Assembly: GCA_001598975.1 (NCBI GenBank)
Contig: BBXU01001585.1
Coordinates: forward strand, 1 to 27,689
Length of the DNA: 27,689 nt
Source: Parachlorella kessleri
Taxonomy: Eukaryota > Chlorophyta > Trebouxiophyceae > Chlorellales > Chlorellaceae
Direction: 5' to 3'
In this document: positions 21,084 through 27,689 of the stretch, piece after piece
How the letters are laid out: each line of letters opens with the position of its first letter
Position numbering within the stretch: position 1 is the first letter of the stretch
Notes under the pieces: generated by a model
Database searches by the model: none
What the model saw: the letters and a program-made list of their open reading frames with translations, nothing else
What the model was told of the DNA's origin: nothing
Translations under genes and position numbers: made by a program

Positions 21084-21717
21084 AAGCAGCGGAGCGCTGC
21101 CCTGTCGCTGGTGGATGCTGGCAAGCATGCTTAAGGACAATCGCAAGTTACACAGTCCAGGAGGGAAGTAGGGGGAGGGAGCACTTAGCAGAACAGGCAT
21201 GAAGGCCGGAGCTGACCCCTGGAAGCTGGACAGCCTTTGCCAGCCACCCCAACTCAACCCTGCAAACTTGCTAGTGGTTGTGCACCATCTTTCTGGTAGC
21301 TGGGAAACTACTAGATTGCCTCTGCCCTTTGCGGGACACACGGCAGCATGGTCAGGTGATGGTACGCTGTTAGACTGGACTAGACCTCGAACATAAACCA
21401 TCCTAACTGTCTATGCTCACCATGCCCTGAGGTGACTCATGTCACAGCATATCGGCGCCCGTTTGTTTTTGGACATGATTGTCAGAATATGTATATACCT
21501 GCATACCTCACTGGCGGTCTTTCTGCATCTTTCTTGATTCCTGAGTGGCAAAGGCCTGCTTCTACCAGAAGCCATTCTCTCCTTGGGCAGCTGGCAGGTT
21601 CCTGGGATTCCGCCCTGCAAGGTGGCTGGGTCCATGCGTGTATGGAGATCTGATCAGTAAGGTAGCACGTAAGGGCCGCCTTTGACGACATGTACGTGAT
21701 CTCCATGGGCCATAACA

Positions 21718-21741
21718 CCCCCCCCCCCTCACCCCCCCCCC
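21718..21741 (+). repeat. Interrupted poly-C tract upstream of dUTPase
   Basis: C11 (21718-21728), then TCA, then C10 (21732-21741). It ends 55 bp before the first dUTPase ATG. On the minus strand it is a G11/G10 block capable of G-quadruplex formation. Run lengths may be affected by sequencing error. Confidence 0.85.
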
Positions 21742-21796
21742 GAACATGGATGACTACCTTCCTTAACAATGCTCCCGCCAGGGCAAAGTTTGAACT

Positions 21797-22782
21797 ATGT
21801 ACCTTCTACGAACTTCAATTGCAGAACTTTCGTCCGTGCCTTGCATGCTCCACCTTGTGGCCTTCTGCAGCCGTCGCCTAACTAGCGCGCTGGTCAGTTC
21901 TCCACATCAGCACAGGCTCAGCATGGCGCTCACCGCTACCTCCAGGGAGAACCTGCCTTCCGAGCAGCCTCCATTGAAGCTTCAGAAGACGGCCCCCGTG
22001 GAGCAGTTGCGAGTGAAGCGCCTGTCAGAGCATGCCACCCTGCCCAGGAGGGGTTCGGCAGGAGCGGCAGGCTACGACCTTGCCAGGTCTGATGGGACCA
22101 CTAAAAACAGACGAAGGGCAAAAGCAGCTTGTCAGAGGGCATGCTACGCTACAGCCATTTCAGCTGCCAAGACAAGTGCACAGGGTTGAGAGCAGTGATG
22201 TTTAGGACTGACGCCCCATACCTTGTGCACTTATCACTTCCCTTCCACGCTGCTGTAGCGCTGAGGACACTTTCATCCCCGCTCGCGGCAAGGGCATTGT
22301 AAAAACCGACCTGTCCATTGCCTGCCCCCATGGCACGTACGCCCGGGTGGCACCTCGCTCTGGCCTGGCAGTGAAGAACTTCATTGACACTGGTGCGGGT
22401 GTTGTGGATGAGGACTACCGTGGCAACGTGGGTGTTGTGCTGTTCAACCACAGCGACGTGGACTTCCAAGGTGAGGATTGCACACGAGCCGGCTTAGGCG
22501 TGCGGTCCCGCTTCCAAGGAAGTGGTGTGCCCTAGGAGCTCAGCTCTGCTGCTGTGCGAACACAGATTACGCACTGCCTTGCTATTTTTACGGTGCTGTC
22601 ACATGCACTGCCACCAGGTTTGCTAAAATCGTTACTGCTGTTGTGCAGTGAGGAAGGGTGACCGCGTTGCTCAGCTGATTCTGGAGCGGATAGCCACTCC
22701 AGAGGTTGTTGAGGTGGAAGAGCTTGATGACACTATCCGCGGCGCGGGCGGCTACGGCTCCACTGGTGTGGCAGCAAGCTGA
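21797..22782 (+). CDS. DUT: dUTP pyrophosphatase (dUTPase)
   Basis: Three exons: 21797-22086, 22259-22470, 22649-22782, 636 nt, 211 residues in phase. All five trimeric dUTPase motifs are present in order: motif 1 [10 protein letters not shown] (Asp 94), motif 2 [11 protein letters not shown], motif 3 [14 protein letters not shown], motif 4 GDRVAQLI and the C-terminal motif 5 [10 protein letters not shown]. The enzyme hydrolyses dUTP to dUMP and pyrophosphate, keeping uracil out of DNA and feeding thymidylate synthesis. Start choice is open. Met 21923 (MALTATS) gives a compact 169-residue enzyme. Met 21797 and Met 21845 add a basic, hydroxylated, acid-free N terminus resembling a mitochondrial or plastid presequence. 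The longest frame is given here. The three-exon structure is simple compared with its neighbours. Confidence 0.94.
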
Positions 22783-23477
22783 GTGGTGTATTGGCTTGTA
22801 CATAGGGTTCTCAGCAGGTGTCATACAGCAGGATGTCCTCTTGTACTCTGTAGATATCTATGCAGTGTTGTATTGGGGCCCGGTAGGTAGCTGTAGATGT
22901 ATCAGTCGCTGCTGTGGTAGTTTGATCTGAGGCTAGCTTTCATCTCGGAATTTCTGAAACGGGCCAGCAGGGTTTGCAGGGGATGGTCAAAGGGTTGATA
23001 ATGGTTGCATGGCTCTGTCTTGTGCTGTGGCGTCAGCTGAGTTATAGACAGAGATACAGAAGGTGCTTAATATGACAAACAAGAGCCTCAGCTGTAGCAT
23101 TGGACAGGGGTTCCCTCCAGTGACAGCTGCCTGAAAAGGAACCTGCACATGTTGCATGGCACATGTTGCATGACTTTGAGACCGCAATGAAACGGTAAGA
23201 GATGCCCAAGCATACCATGACTTTGCATCCATGGAAGACAAGCTGCAAGGCATGGCCCACCCTGCAAGTTTGGGTGTACAGCCTGCCAGCCCAGTATACC
23301 CGTACCCCCTCTACCTGCCACCATAAATATGTGACAACCTGTGCCAGAGTTTTGTGTGCTCAGCCATGAGCTCAGCATGCCAACGCACGCTAATTTGTGC
23401 GATTCGTCCAAGGTTGGGCACCAGCGACAAAAGCTGTGCATATAGGTAGCCTTCCGTACTTTTATTCTATTATTGCC
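22783..23477 (+). other. Intergenic: dUTPase 3' region and CTF7 promoter
   Basis: 695 bp with no supported gene. No plus-strand TGTAA was seen here, so the dUTPase 3' end is undefined. A perfect 14-bp tandem duplication lies at 23145-23172. Confidence 0.4.
23145..23172 (+). repeat. Perfect 14-bp tandem duplication
   Basis: GCACATGTTGCATG is present twice back to back (23145-23158 and 23159-23172), each copy containing the palindrome ACATGT. It lies between dUTPase and the CTF7 gene, about 300 bp before the latter's start. Confidence 0.85.
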
Positions 23478-25800
23478 ATGCAGAAAGGCATACATGACTT
23501 CTTTGGCAGCAGGACACAGCTCAGAAGGTCACCATGCACGGCAAGCGATCAAGGCAACCAGCCTCAAGCGCTGGCTGCAGTGACCGAACCTCCAAAACAA
23601 GTGTTCCAGCAGTTCTCGAGGAAACGGAGAAGGTGCGGTCCTGCTGTTGCGATGGCTATGATCACTGAAGCCAACTCCCTCAGTTCCCTGCAGGCCCTTC
23701 AGCAACCATAGACACACTAACTAAAGCACGTTCGTCGGTCTTGCAGAGGGACTGAGCCAAGCTGTGAGGCTTCCCCAGCAACAGGCGTGCTCTCCTTGCC
23801 AGTCTGCGCAACAGAAGCTGCTGCAGTGGGCAGCCCGGTACTCACTCAGGCGACCACCACCGGGCACTCACATGGCCAGCAGCAGCAACTGGCTGGTGGC
23901 CTTGGGAACGGCAGAAGAAGGCAGCAGGCTGGCAAGGGTGCCGCTGGCAGCGGTCGGCAGCTTACACAGATGCACCTGGATGTTGGCCAGCGGGACTTCC
24001 ACCTGAGCAAGTGTGCTGTGTGTGGCTTGCTGTATGCCAAAGGCGAGGAGAGTGACGAGAAGACTCATGCTGCCTACCACACCAGCGTCTTCAAAGGCGT
24101 GCGCTACCAGGCCCTGCCAGGGGAGCGGCAGCTGCTGGCAGACGCTACTGGCCGGCTTGTGGTTGTGCCCAGCAGCAGCTCACGGTCTAGAAAGGTATGG
24201 AGCAGTTTTAGGCAGTTGCGGTTTGGCACCGGTGGCAACGCTGTCCTACACTGCAGCAAGGGCTCTCTCTGCTGCCAAGGGTGCAGCAAACTTTCAAGAC
24301 GATAACTACCAGGCAGGGAAGCTTGCGTAGGTGGCAGTGTCTTCTAACGGGGAGAAGCACCCTGCCAAGGAGGATGGCAGGCATTGGGCTGCTGCAGCTG
24401 CAGGAGCTGAGCGGCTTCCTGGAGGAGCAGATGGGCCTGGTCAAGGGCTGGCTCCTGGATGCGCCGGTTAGCCTGTACCTGTACGTGTCCCCCACCAAGC
24501 GGGTGCTGGGCTGCGTGGTGGCGGAGGGCATCAAGGAAGCCTTCCCAGTTATTCCACAGCTGGGTGCTGCAGCCCTTGCACAGGTAGGTTCGCTGGCAGT
24601 GTGGGCCACCACTCGGCTTGTGGAACTACACAGGCCGTCGGCGGCCAGTTCGTATGCACACCCCAAAACACGGTGTTGATAGTTGCGGTCACTTGAAACT
24701 GACAGGGCGGCGTGAGGACTGTGGTGTGAACAGGGCATGCCATAACATAGTAAGTGCGGAAGTGCTGCCGGGAATGATGGCATCTGTGACAGGTAGGGCG
24801 ACTGCCTCAAGAGCTTGCCTGGGGCTGACAAGGCAAGGTGTGCAAGGTGTGGGCTGATGCTTTGTTAGTGAGACCCTTGCAGTAAGCAATAGTCCAGTCC
24901 TGCGGGTGCTCTGACAGGCTGACGGCCCTCTACTCCCTTTCGATGCCACATTACAACTTCATGTGCCCCCACACGTTACAGACAGGGAACCATCCTTTGC
25001 TGCAGCTTAGGAGCCACGGCTCGGCAGCACGAGAGGTGAACTCCTGCCCCGGCCAGTGTGTCAGCCCGACAGCAGGGATTGCCGCACAAGCTGCGGCAGT
25101 AGGCACCAAGCAGGTCACTCTGCCAGCTGCCTCCCTTGTCTTCAGCAGTCGCTCACCCCAAGGCAAGTCAGCAGGCGCAGCAGCCGGCAATGGCAGACAG
25201 GTAGAAGCGGAGGCAGGAGTTGGAGGATGCAGCCCAGGGCCAGCTGAGGCGAGGCATGGCAGGCAGGGAGGTTCTGGGACAGTTTCTGGGGCTGACCGGA
25301 GTGCAGACAGCAGCCCGCAAGGCTGCCAAGGCCAACAGGGCGTTACGGTCCAGCAGCAGCGAGAGCATAGGCAGCTGCTGCACCAGTGTGACACGGCGAC
25401 CAGCCCTTCCCTTGAGCTCCCACCGGAGTTGCCGCCGAGAGAGCCTTCACCAGCCTTGGCACACTGCCCCCAGCAAGAGCATGATCAGCAGGGACAGCAC
25501 CAAGCTGTGCTATCTGCTCCTTGTGCGGTGGCAGCAGCGGCGGCAGCTGCGCCTGGCCTGCAGCCGTTGATGATCGACCACACTCAGCGGCGGCGGGCGG
25601 TCTGTGGCATACGGCTGGTGTGGGTCTCTTTGGAAGCTCGGCGCAAGGGGGTGGCCACACGGTTGCTGGACTGTGTGCGCTCCCACTTTGTGCGCGGCTA
25701 TGTGGTGCCGCGGCACGAGCTGGCCTTCACCCAGCCCAGCGACCAAGGCAAGGCGCTGATCGAGGCGTATACCTGCACCCGGCGCTTTCTTGTGTACTGA
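23478..25800 (+). CDS. CTF7: Cohesin acetyltransferase ECO1/CTF7/ESCO
   Basis: Proposed exons are 23478-23632, 23747-24194, 24398-24583 and 24982-25800; 1608 nt, 535 residues in phase. The protein opens with a PCNA-interacting PIP box, QKGIHDFF (residues 2-9). After a low-complexity linker comes the family zinc finger, C141-x2-C144...H159-x3-H163, inside FHLSKCAVCGLLYA. The acetyltransferase core follows: KGWLLDAPVSLYLYVSP, RVLGCVVAEGIKEA, then AVCGIRLVWVSLEARRKGVA (acetyl-CoA binding motif A), RHELAFTQPSDQGKALI and the terminal FLVY. Blocks match plant CTF7. The enzyme acetylates cohesin SMC3 during S phase to establish sister-chromatid cohesion in the nucleus. Between VAEGIKEA and CGIRLVW lie about 200 Gln/Ala/Ser/Pro-rich residues, far more than in plant or animal relatives. 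This part may be partly intronic: a phase-0 acceptor at 25563/25564 would give a last exon of 25564-25800. Confidence 0.88.
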
Positions 25801-26452
25801 GTGACGGGCCTGAGGGAGAGTGCCATGTGGCAGGGACTGTGTGGCAGTTCCACCTAGGTTTGACCTGTGACGCAGCGCCTGGGCTTGTCTACCCTCTGTA
25901 TCTAGCTTTTTGTTACAAAATCAAGCAAGAGTCGCTCATTTTGTCTACGCATTCTTCAATTTACGACGCTCTGCGAGCACATGAGCCTCGCTGGCTCCCA
26001 AACTGCGTTTTCTGTTTCTTAATTTCTTAGTTTCTTATCTAGGCATCGGGTTATATGGCCCCTTGATATGATAAGAACAGCGTCTCACACACGTATACTG
26101 GTCACAGGTGAAAGATCAGTATGCAGCACTGCAGCCAGACTGAGGTTTGCAGATGCCAGTGTTCAACGACAAGCCACGGTGAAACCCTCTATTCTGGACT
26201 GTTGGCAACCTACCTTTCCCCTAACAAACACAGTGCAATTGCAAGTACAAGGCATGGCAGGACTCGGCCCCAGGACAGAGCTCTTGAGCGCGGTTCCCGA
26301 AACCCCTGAATCTGCCAGGCTGGCAACAACGGGGTGCCAGCTGGAAGGTCACGTGCTTGGCGTACAACTTAAGGCGGCCCGGGCAGCGAACCCGAGACAA
26401 ATCACGCCTCTCTTACGATCAATCTCACTTCCGACAACCGATGTTTGATACG
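25801..26452. other. Intergenic: CTF7 3' region and promoter of the Cys-rich gene
   Basis: 652 bp. The stretch 25900-26040 is AT-richer than its surroundings, as expected for a 3' UTR. No plus-strand TGTAA lies close to the CTF7 stop. No gene is supported. Confidence 0.4.
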
Positions 26453-27478
26453 ATGAAGGGTGTAACTTTCCTTCTCCTCACGACGCTGGCAGTCACCAGT
26501 GCGGCTACTGGGGAGGTGTGCGAGGAACTGACCCCCGCCGAGTGTGGCCTGCGTGGGAACTGCTCCCTTTGCAAGAACAAGTTTGGGGGCCCCGACTTGT
26601 GCTTCAGTGACAAAGTTACCAAGAAACTACCAGCACGTGAGTCTAGTACCGGTCCGCTTGACCGTAGAGAACACTTGGAATGCCGCCTGATTGCCCCTGT
26701 TCTATGCTTCGTAAGGCTGTAGCAGTTGAGCTACTCATGGTGCCCTTGCCGCAATATGCATGCAGCCCTAGTAGGGCTACTTGCACGTGCCCTGCTGTGA
26801 GTCATATATGGTCGTGCCCAGCAAAAGCGATGGTCTTGGATGTGAGCAGAGCAGTGTCCAAGGGTTAACCCCCAATGCTGCCTGCAGAGGTTTTCGACTG
26901 CACTGCTGGCCAGCCACTCCCCGCTTTGAGCCTCTACAAGAAGCCCAAGAGCCCCTGCCATGGCTTGAACGCCACGGAGTGCTCCCTGCACGCCACTAAC
27001 TGCACCCTTTGCGAGATGACCTTCACCGGCTCGCAAATCTGCTTCAACAAGACCGTCGCAGCCAAGCTGCCGCCACGTGAGTCCCTTCCTTCGGCTGGTT
27101 GTGAACCCCACCCACTGGCGTTTGTAGCCCTTCCTTTTTTGTTCTTCTTTGCCCCCTTTCCACAAAAGAACGGCCTGGCTTGGAGGATGCCGCTGCACTG
27201 CAACTGGCTTGCCTGGTGGTTAAGCATTCGGCCGATGCTATATACTGCGGGCTGGTCCCTACGGTGCTCTCGCTTGTGACCTGCAGAAATCTTCAAGTGC
27301 CCTGTGGAACCAGCCCCTGAGCCACCGATGCTAGGCCCTAACCCCATCCCCGAGATCTGTGAGATGCTCAACGCCACCGAGTGCGCCCTGCATGCCGCCA
27401 ACTGCTCGCTCTGCAAGCAGAGCTTTACCGGCATCGAAATGTGCTTCCGCAACAAGATTGCCGCCAAGCTGCCTCCTC
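26453..27478 (+). CDS. Secreted cysteine-rich repeat protein (3' partial), unknown family
   Basis: Visible exons are 26453-26636, 26888-27076 and 27287-27478; the gene continues past the right edge. The start MKGVTFLLLTTLAV is a typical signal peptide ending near SAATG; an in-frame Met at 26441 would add four residues. Each exon encodes one copy of a repeat of about 40 residues with five cysteines. The pattern is C-x2-L-x3-E-C-x-L-x3/4-N-C-[ST]-L-C-x3-F-x-G-x3-C-F followed by a basic stretch and KLP[AP]. Copies two and three are preceded by a linker with a sixth cysteine (VFDC, IFKC). NAT, NCS, NCT and NKT sequons suggest N-glycosylation. All three donors (two GTGAGT, one GTAAGT) split codons in phase 1, so the repeat exons are symmetric and can be duplicated without frame loss. 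I do not recognise the domain. A cell-wall, extracellular or secretory-pathway role is inference from the signal peptide only. Confidence 0.75.
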
Positions 27479-27689
27479 GTAAGTGCCAGCAGCAAGCCGA
27501 CTCGCTGCTGTGCAGCCCTGGTTTTCATTAATGGACCAGCCTTATGAGGGTGTGCTGCTACCTGCACAATAATAGATAAGGTGTAGGTTGCAGCCAGCCT
27601 GAGGCCATGCATCTCAGTATAAATTACAAAGCTCAGGACGCCGGGGCCTGTATAAGATATATACCTCTTACATCATCCCCATGCCGCCG
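27479..27689 (+). other. Probable intron of the Cys-rich gene, running off the window
   Basis: Begins with the consensus donor GTAAGT after the third repeat exon. No further repeat exon or acceptor followed by the Cys motif is visible before the right edge, so the next exon, if any, lies outside. Confidence 0.55.

Larger units (their letters stand above)
20522..21796 (+). other. Intergenic: ABC1K6 3' UTR and dUTPase promoter
   Basis: About 1.27 kb. A plus-strand TGTAA at 21079-21083 probably ends the ABC1K6 transcript, giving a 3' UTR near 0.55 kb. The remaining 0.7 kb precedes the dUTPase start and contains a C-rich tract. No gene is supported; the minus-strand ORFs here have no family features. 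Confidence 0.5.

Noticed and set aside
24208..24831. 207-codon minus-strand open frame
   Set aside because: It is antisense to the CTF7 exon encoding the acetyltransferase block; no domain features.

Overview
This window is nuclear DNA of a green alga (Chlorophyta), most probably trebouxiophyte- or Chlorella-like. The genes are broken by many short GT-AG introns, the exons are GC-rich with C- or G-ending codons, 3' ends often carry the algal polyadenylation word TGTAA, and several proteins (ABC1K6-type kinase, CTF7-type acetyltransferase, chloroplast SRPBCC protein) resemble land-plant rather than animal versions. No tRNA, rRNA, transposon or CRISPR array was recognised. All exon joins below were made by eye, requiring GT/AG boundaries, preserved phase and family conservation; none is backed by transcript data.

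Layout. (1) 15-1619 (+): C-terminal four exons of a copper amine oxidase ending in the peroxisomal signal SKL. (2) 4808-2801 (-): complete seven-exon SRPBCC/polyketide-cyclase-like protein with a predicted chloroplast transit peptide, convergent with gene 1. (3) 7676-5499 (-) and (4) 11881-9184 (-): two tandem AAAP-family (AVT-like) amino acid transporters. They are separated by about 1.5 kb that holds a degenerate tandem repeat. (5) 13810-12201 (-): exosome core subunit RRP46. (6) 14169-20521 (+): 17-exon plastid ABC1K6/UbiB-type atypical kinase, divergent from RRP46. (7) 21797-22782 (+): three-exon dUTPase. (8) 23478-25800 (+): ECO1/CTF7/ESCO cohesin acetyltransferase with an N-terminal PIP box, a C2H2 zinc finger and an acetyltransferase domain split by a long low-complexity stretch. 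(9) 26453 to beyond the right edge (+): a secreted protein made of a cysteine-rich repeat, one repeat per exon, which I do not recognise.

The neighbours form no evident pathway, as is usual for a nuclear genome. Two local relationships deserve mention. dUTPase and the PIP-box cohesin acetyltransferase are adjacent on the same strand, and both act in S phase. RRP46 and the ABC1K kinase share a 358-bp divergent promoter region.

The most novel item is the cysteine-rich repeat protein at the right edge. Next come the enlarged algal CTF7 and the two transporter paralogues, which share no intron position.
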